A stretch of DNA of 64,000 nt from Prevotella sp. (GTDB lineage: Bacteria > Bacteroidota > Bacteroidia > Bacteroidales > Bacteroidaceae), in contig JAFYDA010000001.1 in assembly GCA_017545045.1 (NCBI GenBank), forward strand, positions 40,763-104,762. Direction: 5' to 3'. Below the pieces are notes generated by a model, which worked only from the letters and a program-made list of their open reading frames with translations, had not been told where the DNA came from and ran no database searches. The position numbers and the translations under genes were made by a program. The first letter of the stretch is position 1; each line of letters begins with the position of its first letter. This document shows, one piece after another, positions 9,003 to 17,801 of the stretch.

Positions 9003-11569
9003 TCTTGATAGTACACACGCTTTACGCGGTTCGAGACACCCGTCAGCACCTCGTAGGGAATGGTGTCGATGATGTTGCTCAGCACCGTAACGGGCAAGTG
9101 CTCACCGAAAATCTCCACCATGTCGCCCTCCTGACAATCAATGTCTGTCACGTCAATCATGGCTACGTCCATGCAGATATTCCCCACATACTCAGCTTTC
9201 TTTCCGCCAACCAGGCAATAACCGTGGCGGTTGCCCAACAGGCGGTCCAGCCCGTCGGCATAGCCTATGGGGATGGCTCCAATCACTGAGTCGCGCTCCA
9301 GCACGGTGCGACGGCTGTAGCCCACGGAGTCGCCGGCCTTGACGTGGCGCAGCTGCAGGATGGTGGTCTTCAGGGTGCTGACACAATGAAGTGAAGAGTG
9401 AATTAACTCTTCACTCAAAGGATTCACACCATACAATCCAAGGCCCAGCCGACACATGTCCATCTGGCGCTCAGGGAAATGCTCGATACCTGCCGAGTTG
9501 TCCATGTGGCGCAGTATCTTGTGGCTGAAAGCGGCCTGCAGGCGGCGGCTTCCCTCGTCGAAGAGTTGGAACTGACGAGCTGAGAAGTCGTCGAACTCAT
9601 CGCTGTCGCTACCCACGAAATGCGAGAACACCGACCGCGGAATGACGGCCTGCTGATGACGCAGACGGTCAATGAGTTCGTCAATCTCAAATGAAGAGTG
9701 AAGAGTGAAGAGTGAAGAATTTGCTACCGCCGTACCTTCACCAGCCCCCTTGGGGACTCCGGAAGGAAATTCTTCACTCTTCACTCTTAACTCTTCATTA
9801 ACATTAAAGCCCAAGCGATGCATGCCTGTATCCAGTTTGATGTGTACAGGCCAGCCCGTAATACCCTCCTTACGCGCCGCCTTGATGAGCGCATCGAGCA
9901 GGCGGAAGGAGTAGACCTCGGGTTCTAGGTCGTAGTCGAACATCGTCTTGAAGGCCGTCATCTCGGGGTTCATCACCATGATGTTCGCCGTGATGCCCGC
10001 CTTGCGCAGCGTCACGCCCTCGTCGGCCACGGCCACGGCGAGATAGTCCACGCGGTGCTCCTGCAGCGTCTTGGCAACTTCGACGGCACCGGCCCCGTAG
10101 GCATCGGCCTTCACCATGCACACCAGTTTGGTTTCAGGTTTCATGAACGAACGGTAGTAGTTCAGGTTGTCAACCACAGCATTGAGGTTTACCTCAAGGA
10201 TAGTCTCATGCACTTTTTGTTCCAAGAGTTCCGTGATGTGTTCGAAGCCGAAGCGTCGCGAGCCTTTCAGCAGAATCACCTCGTCGTGCAGCTGGGCAAA
10301 GACCGGACTCGACAGGAATTCCTGAGTGGTAGCGAAGAAATACTTATCGCCAACCAGGAAGAGACCCGATTGCGCCAGCAGCTCTTCTCCGATGCCAATG
10401 AACTTGTCTACACCGCGCTTCACACACAATTCATTCACCTGGCGGTACAGTTCTGCGGGCTGTTCGCCGCTCTGATCAATGTCGCTCAGCACAAGCGTCT
10501 TTTTGCCACCACGGCGGCTCATGAAGTCGAGAGCGATGTCCAGCGAGTTGATATCAGAGTTGTACGAGTCGTTGATAAGCGTACAACCGTGCTGTCCCTG
10601 CTTCACCTCCAGTCGCATGGCGATGGGTTCCAGCATCGGCATGCGCTCGGCTATCTGTTCCGCCGTCAGTCCCAGTCTCAGGGCGACGACAGCACATACG
10701 ATGCTATCCTCCACACTCGCCACGTCGGTGAATGGAATGGTGTATTCGCCCTCCTCGTCCTTATAGCGATAGCTGACTCGCGTCGATGCATCGCCTTCCG
10801 TGAGTTCCCTGACGTAGAAAGGTGCCTGTTCATCAGTTCTCGACCATCCTATTTTTTCGCCCGTATAGCGCATGCGGCGTATGCAGCGGCTCACGGTATT
10901 GTCGTCCATCGGGTATATCAGCGCCTGCGTGTCATGCATCAGTTCCAGCTTCTCCTGGCACTTCTCCTCCATCGAGCGGAAGTTCTCCTGATGGGCAGCA
11001 GCCAGACAGGTCAGCACACCGATGGTGGGCTGTATGATATCGTGCAGTGCCATCATCTCGCCAGGCTGGCTGATGCCTGCCTCGAAGATGCCTATCTCCG
11101 TCTGTTCGTTGAGCAGCCATACCGACAGCGGCACACCAATCTGCGAGTTGAACGAGCGCGGTGAGCGCACAATCTTCTGCGACGGCAGCAGCAGCTGGTA
11201 GAGCCATTCCTTCACCATCGTCTTACCGTTAGAGCCCGTGATGCCTACGATAGGGATGTCGAACTCGTCGCGATGACGCTCGGCCAGTCTCTGCAGAGCC
11301 GCCAGCGTCGACGGAACCTTCAAGTAGTTGGCATCCGCCTGCGGATGCTCGGGCACCTGCTCCACCACGAACGAGCGGACGCCGCGACGGTAAAGCTCGT
11401 CCACATAGCGATGACCGTCGTTACGCTTCGTATGCAGTGCAAAGAACAGGGTCTCTTCAGGGAAACACAGCGAGCGGCTGTCGGTCAGCAGCCACCGCAC
11501 ATTGGCATCATGGTCGCCATAGCGGCGCGCACCTATCAGTGTTGCAATTTTTTCAATAGTATATATCAT
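8999..11569 (-). CDS. murF-alr: Bifunctional MurF ligase / alanine racemase fusion
   Basis: 856 residues. The N-terminal half is MurF, which adds D-Ala-D-Ala to the UDP-MurNAc-tripeptide; its P-loop GITGSNGKT is near residue 110. The C-terminal half is a PLP alanine racemase with its lysine in MVKADAYGAG (about residue 486) and the catalytic Tyr in VGYSRR. The fusion is normal in Bacteroidota and supplies D-Ala to its own ligase. Unusually, about residues 591-625 of the racemase barrel are encoded by an in-frame dispersed repeat (nt 9694-9797) that other racemases should lack. It is the third gene of a run with the GSCFA protein and the MG2-type protein and starts 19 bp after the latter. Essential function expected, so the insert must be tolerated. 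Confidence 0.95.
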   Translation of the reverse strand: MIYTIEKIATLIGARRYGDHDANVRWLLTDSRSLCFPEETLFFALHTKRNDGHRYVDELYRRGVRSFVVEQVPEHPQADANYLKVPSTLAALQRLAERHRDEFDIPIVGITGSNGKTMVKEWLYQLLLPSQKIVRSPRSFNSQIGVPLSVWLLNEQTEIGIFEAGISQPGEMMALHDIIQPTIGVLTCLAAAHQENFRSMEEKCQEKLELMHDTQALIYPMDDNTVSRCIRRMRYTGEKIGWSRTDEQAPFYVRELTEGDASTRVSYRYKDEEGEYTIPFTDVASVEDSIVCAVVALRLGLTAEQIAERMPMLEPIAMRLEVKQGQHGCTLINDSYNSDINSLDIALDFMSRRGGKKTLVLSDIDQSGEQPAELYRQVNELCVKRGVDKFIGIGEELLAQSGLFLVGDKYFFATTQEFLSSPVFAQLHDEVILLKGSRRFGFEHITELLEQKVHETILEVNLNAVVDNLNYYRSFMKPETKLVCMVKADAYGAGAVEVAKTLQEHRVDYLAVAVADEGVTLRKAGITANIMVMNPEMTAFKTMFDYDLEPEVYSFRLLDALIKAARKEGITGWPVHIKLDTGMHRLGFNVNEELRVKSEEFPSGVPKGAGEGTAVANSSLFTLHSSFEIDELIDRLRHQQAVIPRSVFSHFVGSDSDEFDDFSARQFQLFDEGSRRLQAAFSHKILRHMDNSAGIEHFPERQMDMCRLGLGLYGVNPLSEELIHSSLHCVSTLKTTILQLRHVKAGDSVGYSRRTVLERDSVIGAIPIGYADGLDRLLGNRHGYCLVGGKKAEYVGNICMDVAMIDVTDIDCQEGDMVEIFGEHLPVTVLSNIIDTIPYEVLTGVSNRVKRVYYQD
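9694..9797. repeat. Dispersed inverted-repeat element inserted in frame within murF-alr
   Basis: About 104 bp with long inverted ends: three tandem GAGTGAA heptamers (9696-9716) on the left, and TTCACTC, TTCACTC, TTAACTC (9773-9793) on the right. The interior holds AATTTGCTACCGCC (9718-9731), which recurs as the exact reverse complement at 33201-33214. It reads in frame on the minus strand and adds about 35 residues (ELRVKSEEF ... NSSLFTLHSS) to the racemase. Confidence 0.8.
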
Positions 11570-11588
11570 AAGTTTCTATAGTGTTATT

Positions 11589-14500
11589 TCATTGTGCAGA
11601 ATTACCACGGGGAGGATTATAGATGACGACATGTCCGTTGTCGGCAATGCCTTCTGCTGAGATATTGATGCGCCGGCACGTAGGACTGTTGAAGAATTCG
11701 ATGGTAGCCTTGCCTTCGCTATCTGTTTCAACATCGGGGTTCCAGTAAAGTGTACGCCGGAAGTCACCGATGGGCGGCAGTTCCGTGTAGCCAGGCATTT
11801 CGTAGCTATCTACGCTAAACCCGTCAAAGTAGGTATTGCGGACGCCCTTTTCCTTTTCTGAGAACGTGCCGTCGCTATAGACGAACACCGTCACAGGATG
11901 AAGGCTTTCCAGGCGGGTACTTCGGATATAGCGCTTCCAGATGAGTTCATCTTCCGAAATGTAAACCGACTTGACGTCCTCCAAATCTTCGGGCATACGT
12001 TCTGGACTGAACTGTGCCAGCCAGTCTATGTCAATAGGTTTGAAGAAGGTTGGTGTCTGTGTGACGGCATAGAATACATTGTTCAACACCCAGACAATAG
12101 GCTGCCGCTTGTACGACAGTCCCGCCTGTGGAAGAATCTGTGGTCTGAACCCGGGATCATTGACCAACGCGCCGGTATAATGGTCTCCGATGCTGACGTC
12201 TTGAATGTTGCTGCATTGATCGTCATCACACCGGGGCATGTCAGTCCGCATATTGTAGACTTCCAGCACTTCGTCTCTGTGACTCGACTGCTGTGCAGCC
12301 GTTGAATAACTCATGTACATCAGGTGTTCCTCTTCCAGTTTTGTTTCTGCAGCATACCATCCGTAAGCATCCTCAAAGATATTCTTACCGTCACCACCGA
12401 AGAACTCGTTACGGTCTTTCAGCCATTGGAACAGATTGGGAGGAGTCAGTCCTTTGTCGCCGTATTCTTCCACCACTCTCTGGCAATCATAACGAAGGCT
12501 GGCCTTGCGGGCGCCAATGGTCTCGTCGTCCCATTCGCTGACCTGATAGCGTTTCTTGCCTTTCACGAATACTTCGCCGAGCAGATGGTTGCGCAGTTCC
12601 ATGGGAAGTTCCTCGTCGAAATTGTCGGAAGCCTTCAGGATTTCCAGCGGTTGGTACACACTGTGCGAAGGTTGCTGTTCGCCGTATTCCAGTTGTCGTG
12701 GGGTCACGTCGGGCTGACGGTCAATGCTGATATAATAGTTTTCCGGTCGTTCATTCTTTGTGGTGCGCAACTGCATGCGCCACGGACCTACGCAGTCGGG
12801 AATGCCAAACAGGAAGTGTCCGAGACTATCGGTCCGGGCATCGCCCCTGAGCACATCTCCAGCCTGATTGAAGAGCGTGGCCTGCAACTTGACATTGTCA
12901 AAGGCCGGCGCATCCGTCCGTTTCTTGTTTCTCAGCTGCCCGAAGAGGAACAGCTGGTCTTCTATGGGCTGTTTCTTCTCAAGCCGTCGCTGTGTCATCA
13001 TCTGACGGGCATTGTAGCGGTGCCATCCCTGCACCATCATCAAGAGGTCGGTGGCGCTGCGGTGTTCCGCATCGTCAGACTCCAGATAATAGTCGGCATT
13101 CTCAATATATCCGCGCAGTTCCGACGAGAGCAACAACCAGCTGTCGGCTCTCTGCAGGCGGCCGTTCACTTCGGTGTCATGGTCGTGGATAGCCACCGAG
13201 AAGCGACTGTTAGGACGGGTCTGGGCTACGATGGTGGCTTTCTGGCTCGGTCGCAGTTCCTTGGTCACGGCCGTGAACGTGATGCTATCGACACTCTCCG
13301 TAGGATAGATGAAGAACAGACGGTCGGAAAGAATGTTGCCTTCCTGGTCGAAAAGCAGCAGACGGTTGACGCCTTCGTCCAAGTCAGTGCGACGGAACGT
13401 TGTCTTGAAGTCATCGTTGACGGCAGTGACCACCGTGAACGCATTGATGTTTCCATTGTTCATCAGTGCCAGGCCGAGCTGCATTCCGTTCAGGTCGGCC
13501 GATGTGGCAACGGATACCGTAATCCTGTCGTCTTTCAAAGCATCGACAGCAAGGGTGGCGCCCGATGCGAGTGCTTCAGGCAGCTCAAAAGCCTGTTCAC
13601 GTCCGTCTTTCATCGTCAGCACCACCTTTGCCGGTTCGTCGGAAGGCGTCACGCTGAACAGTCCACGACCGTTGCTGCCGCTTTGTATCGGGCCTATCAC
13701 ATGGTCGCCCACCTTCAGCTCGCCCGTGGTCTTGATGCCGCGTCCCTGCTGGTCCAGTATTTCGAAAGCGACCTTGCTCTCCCGCTGTTTTATCAGCTGG
13801 CCCCCCTCAGGATAGAATCTTACGTTCATCTTCTCTTTGGCTTGTTGCACGTCACTGCTTCCACGATAGTCGGGCAGCCGGTGACGATAGTCGGTCTTGT
13901 CGATGACGGCATGCGAATAGTCGCCTTCTTTCTGTGGTTCCTTGAAAATGGGAACAACGCGTGAGAAAACGCCCAGGTCATCCCAGTTGAGCATATACCG
14001 CGTGTAGGCTCTCACCTCATAGAATCCGCTCCCTATCAATCCGTTCAGTTCAAACGACCCTTCGGCTTCGCCGTTGGTGATCATCAGTTTCTTCGTGGTC
14101 ACCACTTCGCCCGCCGGCGACACCAAGTCAACATACAGCACACGGCTCATGTTGGTGCTGGCATTGTTGTCGGCTCTCACCACGTAGGCTTTCATCCACA
14201 TTGTTTCGCCCATGAAGTAGCCGCTGTTGTCAAGATGGACATACACTTTCTCCTGCGGGAACATGCGGTTGAAGCGTTCCATGTTGTCTATCCACTTGCT
14301 CAACTGCCGTGCGGCCGATGGCGTCTCTTCATCGATACTGCTCTCCTGCTCCGTGCGTTTCACCGTTTCGTGCTCATCCCAGAAACTGCGGACGAACGGC
14401 ACTTTCTCTATCTGTTTCCTCAGGTCGTACACTCTGCCCAAGGGCTGGGCTTCCTTAATGGCGCCAGGCCCCACGTTATAGAGCGTCGACTGGAACGTAT

Positions 14501-15461
14501 AGTTGGTTTCATCCGTCTGATACAGTATGTTGGTGGTTATCGACTGCACCTCGCAAAAGCCTCTGTCGCTGTTATAGTGGCAAGTGAACTGAAGCCGGAT
14601 GGGAAGTGCATACGAATGAGGCGTACCGGCATTATGGGTGATTTTCAATTGCCTGACACTACCGACGGCCTTGCGCAGATGCATGCTTTCCACATCTACG
14701 AAGAGCGTACAGTCGACAACAGACCGGTAGAAGTTTCCTTTTGGCTTGAAGCGCAGCACATAGCAGTCACCCACCATCTCGAGACTTACGTTGTAGAATG
14801 ACTTGTAGTTTGAACTCAGCGGCACGATGTCTTCCCATTCCGGCTCATTCCTGCTGTTCAGCAGCATGCCTATCTGCGAGAAGACGAGGAAGTCGGAGGC
14901 ATAGGTCTGGTGGGCCTCATTGTTTGGCAAGGCGGAATAGCGGCCGGTGATGAGTTCCATGTTTCGGATAAGCATGGCCGACCGCGCATTGATGAATGCC
15001 TCGGTCAGATTGCTGGGCCGGTCGTTGACCAACGACAACTGACGATAGAAGAAGGTGGACTGTTCATTCTTGTTGTCCGACAACTGTTCGCGGGCCGTCT
15101 TGATGATGGTCTCAATGCGCTTGTCGGTCGACATGGCGGTGACGTCCTTGAGTACGTTTTCCTTAGGCTCCAGTTTCACGATTCGGCTTACCTTGTCTGC
15201 GGCAATCGTCTTGGGCTGATAGCCAACGTATGAAAAAGTCAGCTGATCGGTTGCAACCGCCTTAATCTTAAAAGCACCATACTCATTGCTGATGGTATGA
15301 GTGCCGCTACTCGATTTTACCGAAGCCATCGGCAGTGAATGGCCTGTTTTCTGGTCGGCGATGTGTCCTTCTATAACGATCGTCTGGGCCTGCAGCATAG
15401 CCGGTACGAAAACCGCGAGAATGGCCAACATTCGTAACATGTGATTTGTAAGTCGTTTCAT
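11589..15461 (-). CDS. Large surface protein with carboxypeptidase-regulatory-like and MG2-like domains
   Basis: 1290 residues. A signal peptide (ending near MLQAQ) is followed by a CarboxypepD_reg-like beta-sandwich (about residues 28-115, with EYGAFKIKA and LTFSYVGYQPK), as at the N-terminus of TonB receptors. Around residue 395, FPQEKVYVHLDNSGYFMGET begins a macroglobulin MG2-type domain, and further Ig-like modules follow. There is no TonB plug or barrel, so it is not a receptor. Many Bacteroidota carry such proteins of unknown role, probably at the outer membrane or periplasm. The stop overlaps nothing, but the start overlaps the GSCFA gene by 4 bp (ATGA), indicating translational coupling; murF-alr follows after 19 bp. 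Confidence 0.75.
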   Translation of the reverse strand: MKRLTNHMLRMLAILAVFVPAMLQAQTIVIEGHIADQKTGHSLPMASVKSSSGTHTISNEYGAFKIKAVATDQLTFSYVGYQPKTIAADKVSRIVKLEPKENVLKDVTAMSTDKRIETIIKTAREQLSDNKNEQSTFFYRQLSLVNDRPSNLTEAFINARSAMLIRNMELITGRYSALPNNEAHQTYASDFLVFSQIGMLLNSRNEPEWEDIVPLSSNYKSFYNVSLEMVGDCYVLRFKPKGNFYRSVVDCTLFVDVESMHLRKAVGSVRQLKITHNAGTPHSYALPIRLQFTCHYNSDRGFCEVQSITTNILYQTDETNYTFQSTLYNVGPGAIKEAQPLGRVYDLRKQIEKVPFVRSFWDEHETVKRTEQESSIDEETPSAARQLSKWIDNMERFNRMFPQEKVYVHLDNSGYFMGETMWMKAYVVRADNNASTNMSRVLYVDLVSPAGEVVTTKKLMITNGEAEGSFELNGLIGSGFYEVRAYTRYMLNWDDLGVFSRVVPIFKEPQKEGDYSHAVIDKTDYRHRLPDYRGSSDVQQAKEKMNVRFYPEGGQLIKQRESKVAFEILDQQGRGIKTTGELKVGDHVIGPIQSGSNGRGLFSVTPSDEPAKVVLTMKDGREQAFELPEALASGATLAVDALKDDRITVSVATSADLNGMQLGLALMNNGNINAFTVVTAVNDDFKTTFRRTDLDEGVNRLLLFDQEGNILSDRLFFIYPTESVDSITFTAVTKELRPSQKATIVAQTRPNSRFSVAIHDHDTEVNGRLQRADSWLLLSSELRGYIENADYYLESDDAEHRSATDLLMMVQGWHRYNARQMMTQRRLEKKQPIEDQLFLFGQLRNKKRTDAPAFDNVKLQATLFNQAGDVLRGDARTDSLGHFLFGIPDCVGPWRMQLRTTKNERPENYYISIDRQPDVTPRQLEYGEQQPSHSVYQPLEILKASDNFDEELPMELRNHLLGEVFVKGKKRYQVSEWDDETIGARKASLRYDCQRVVEEYGDKGLTPPNLFQWLKDRNEFFGGDGKNIFEDAYGWYAAETKLEEEHLMYMSYSTAAQQSSHRDEVLEVYNMRTDMPRCDDDQCSNIQDVSIGDHYTGALVNDPGFRPQILPQAGLSYKRQPIVWVLNNVFYAVTQTPTFFKPIDIDWLAQFSPERMPEDLEDVKSVYISEDELIWKRYIRSTRLESLHPVTVFVYSDGTFSEKEKGVRNTYFDGFSVDSYEMPGYTELPPIGDFRRTLYWNPDVETDSEGKATIEFFNSPTCRRINISAEGIADNGHVVIYNPPRGNSAQ

Positions 15462-16300
15462 AAGTCGTGTTTTGTGTTATTGAGCAAGGCATCGACCTTC
15501 GCACGGGTCTTTGCCATGAACTGTTGGTATTCTTCGGAGTCGGGATTGAAGGGACGGTGAGCCAGGGCGGCTTTCAGCGGTGCCCATTCCTGCAGGAACT
15601 GGCGGGCAGCGTCGGAAAAGTAATGCTCCACCAACCGTTCCCAGATATACTCCACAGCCTGCGATGAGGGGTGCAACATGTCGGATTCGTAGAAACGGTA
15701 GTCGCGCAACTCGTCCATCACAATCTCGTAGGCAGGGAAATATACGAGTTTAGAATTCAGAATTAAGGATTTAGAAGTGCCGGCTTCGCTGGGTAAGAAC
15801 TGGGGATTAAGAATTCTATCGACAGCCAGCAGGAGGGTGGCTTTCGAGAGCTGCGACTCATGGTAGCCATATTTGCGATAGCGGATGGGGCTAACGGTGA
15901 CAACGACATGGACGTCAGGCCGTCGGCTGCGAAGAATGTCCACGGCACGCTGAAGGTAGTCGGCACACTGGTCTACACTGAGTTCTTCTTCCTGAAACAG
16001 GGCGGCAGGCCGCTTCTGGCAGTTATCCACTATCTCGCCCGTTTCCTTCAGCCGATACACATGGTTCGTGCCCAGCGTGAGGAACGCAATACGCGGCTGG
16101 CCCTCGTATTTCTCTATCGTATGCAGCACGGAGGCAGGATTATACATTGTGCCGAAAGGATTGACCGTGGCGCGGAACTGTTCCTCCGCGAACCGCCGCC
16201 CAATGCTGTCGGCAAAGCACGAACCCACGAAGAGCATCTCTTCGCGAGGTTCTATCCGGAAGTCCGGCTTCGGTATATCAACAACGGTTCTGAACTGCAT
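15458..16300 (-). CDS. GSCFA-domain protein (SGNH-like), with an in-frame repeat insert
   Basis: About 280 residues. The name motif VGSCFAD is present near the N-terminus, with TLGTNHVYR and a C-terminal SDMLHPS that would supply the catalytic His of an SGNH-type esterase. The family's substrate is unknown to me. I chose ATG 16300 (MQFRTVVDIPK); the longer frame runs through the promoter. Between RILNPQ and YFPAYEIV, where family members are contiguous, about 19 residues (FLPSEAGTSKSLILNSKLV) are encoded by AT-rich repeat-like DNA at 15750-15806. It is first in the operon and coupled by a 4-bp overlap to the large MG2-type gene. Confidence 0.85.
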   Translation of the reverse strand: MQFRTVVDIPKPDFRIEPREEMLFVGSCFADSIGRRFAEEQFRATVNPFGTMYNPASVLHTIEKYEGQPRIAFLTLGTNHVYRLKETGEIVDNCQKRPAALFQEEELSVDQCADYLQRAVDILRSRRPDVHVVVTVSPIRYRKYGYHESQLSKATLLLAVDRILNPQFLPSEAGTSKSLILNSKLVYFPAYEIVMDELRDYRFYESDMLHPSSQAVEYIWERLVEHYFSDAARQFLQEWAPLKAALAHRPFNPDSEEYQQFMAKTRAKVDALLNNTKHDL

Positions 16301-16307
16301 TACGCCG

Positions 16308-16339
16308 CAAAAATAGCAATAAAAATTGGAACGGCCAAA
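16308..16339 (-). promoter_or_regulatory. Promoter for the GSCFA / MG2-protein / murF-alr operon
   Basis: Minus-strand TTTG (16336-16339), exactly 20 bp, then TATTTTTG (16308-16315). This fits the Bacteroidota -33/-7 consensus and lies just upstream of the ATG at 16300, which implies a very short or absent leader. Confidence 0.65.
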
Positions 16340-16404
16340 CAATTAACCATGAAATGAAGAAAACTTACATGGCATCCGAAAAATCTGAAGCCTGTTTGAA
16401 AAAA

Positions 16405-16474
16405 TCCCAGGGCTTGGGACAATTATCCCAGGGCCTGGGACAAAGTTCCCAAGCCCTGGGACAAATACGTGGAG
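16405..16474. repeat. Triple palindrome repeat, 21-bp period (copy 1)
   Basis: Three 15-bp palindromes of the type TCCCAGGGCCTGGGA start at 16405, 16426 and 16447, exactly 21 bp apart, joined by spacers such as CAAAGT and CAATTA. The array ends with CAAATACGTGGAG. Matching three-unit arrays lie at 33882-33952 and 62040-62108. This copy lies between the end of the TMEM43-like gene and the promoter of the GSCFA operon. Nothing else is visible in the 16340-16523 gap. Confidence 0.85.
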
Positions 16475-16523
16475 TCTCCGTGGTAGTCCGAAGGCTTTGG
16501 ACGAAAATTTAGCACATTGCTAT

Positions 16524-17762
16524 TTACACCGTCTGCGGTTGCTGATTCCGCCTGGCAGCCAGTTCTTTCAGCTTGTCCTTGCCCTTGAAAGCAAAGACCC
16601 AGACGAGGAAGCCGGCGACGGCTAACAGGCTGATACCTATCAGCGGACGGTAGAAGAGCCATGCCAAGGCGATGATGATGAGCGACCAGACGATGCCGAT
16701 GACGGTGCAGACGACACCCACGCCCCAGCCGATGATGTTAGCCACGAAGGGCACCACCTTGAGGATGGTCTCAATAAAGGCGAAGATGCCTTTCAGTCCG
16801 CCGATAACCATCAGGATGCCAACGATGCGGAAAATCCACATCATGGCGTGGTTGCTCTCGTGAGCACCCTCGTATATCTCGTCGGCATCACGCGTGCCCA
16901 TCTGCAGCGTTGAGAAGGTCTTGCCGTTCTTGGCCTTGAAGTTGGTAAAGGTGTTGTCCTTCTGCTTGGCAATGATGGTCACCTTGGCGGGCATCACCTT
17001 GGTCCACGTGATACGCACGTCGCCGACGGCCGGACTGCTGGGACTGAAGCCGTAGTACACCTGATTGTCGCTGACATGTACCAGCTGCATGGAGTCGGTC
17101 TTGCCACCGTACTGACGGCGGACGACCTGCTGGCATTCCTTGTTCCATGCCACCAACGTCGCTGAGTCTATGTTCAGGGCCACGGGCACGTCGCCTCGGA
17201 TACTCTGAATCTGACGCTCGTTCAGCACGAAGGCACCGAAGGTCACCTTCTCGGCCTGCCAGTTCTCGGACTCGGCGGTCGTCATCACGAAGTTCTTCTT
17301 CTGATAGGCGGGATCGTGGAACTCCGACGACTGCACGGGGCTGTTGGTCCATTCCTCACGATAGGTATAGGTCGTGGTGATTTCCTCCTTGCCTCCCAGT
17401 TTGTCCTTCGACTCCTTGTGAGCCTTCTCCACCACCTGATAGTATTCCACGCTACGTGCCAGCCTCACGGCCGTGGCCCCAACGCCGAACTTCGGGTCGA
17501 CAAGCGAGTCCTGCGTATTGGCAAAGCCGGTGGCGTACACCAGACGGCCATCCATCTCCGGGTCAATGCGGTCGATGGTTTCCAATTCTACCGTCACGTC
17601 CTCTGCCTCATTCAGCATCTTGTCGGTCTTCACTACACGACCTTCGTTCCACCACAGCAGGGCCGTACCGGCAATGAACAGCATGAAGCCTGCCCCGATG
17701 CCACGGAAAGAACTGCCAACTCGTGAGCCATAGCCCACAGTCGTCTTCTCTTGATATGCCAT
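16524..17762 (-). CDS. TMEM43 family membrane protein
   Basis: 412 residues. One membrane helix follows the N-terminal GIGAGFMLFIAGTALLWWNEG, a long soluble region comes next, and three or four hydrophobic helices end the protein (about residues 300-395). The WWNEGR and ENWQAEKVTFGAF wording is characteristic of the TMEM43/LUMA family, which is found in animals and scattered bacteria. The bacterial function is unknown. It follows the ABC ATPase gene by 39 bp and is probably cotranscribed with the ABC pair. Confidence 0.8.
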   Translation of the reverse strand: MAYQEKTTVGYGSRVGSSFRGIGAGFMLFIAGTALLWWNEGRVVKTDKMLNEAEDVTVELETIDRIDPEMDGRLVYATGFANTQDSLVDPKFGVGATAVRLARSVEYYQVVEKAHKESKDKLGGKEEITTTYTYREEWTNSPVQSSEFHDPAYQKKNFVMTTAESENWQAEKVTFGAFVLNERQIQSIRGDVPVALNIDSATLVAWNKECQQVVRRQYGGKTDSMQLVHVSDNQVYYGFSPSSPAVGDVRITWTKVMPAKVTIIAKQKDNTFTNFKAKNGKTFSTLQMGTRDADEIYEGAHESNHAMMWIFRIVGILMVIGGLKGIFAFIETILKVVPFVANIIGWGVGVVCTVIGIVWSLIIIALAWLFYRPLIGISLLAVAGFLVWVFAFKGKDKLKELAARRNQQPQTV

Positions 17763-17801
17763 AATTCTTTAGTTAAAGTTTAATAGGTTGATGATTGATG
17801 T

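Noticed and set aside
9694-9797. Phase-variable switch in murF-alr
   Set aside because: Slippage would truncate an essential enzyme; the copy here keeps the frame, so only the insertion itself is reported.
12324-13964. 546-residue plus-strand frame inside the MG2-type gene
   Set aside because: Antisense shadow; the minus-strand gene has signal peptide, domains and coupling to its neighbours.
16405-16474. CRISPR array
   Set aside because: Only three units, each a palindrome with 6-bp spacers, and no cas genes.
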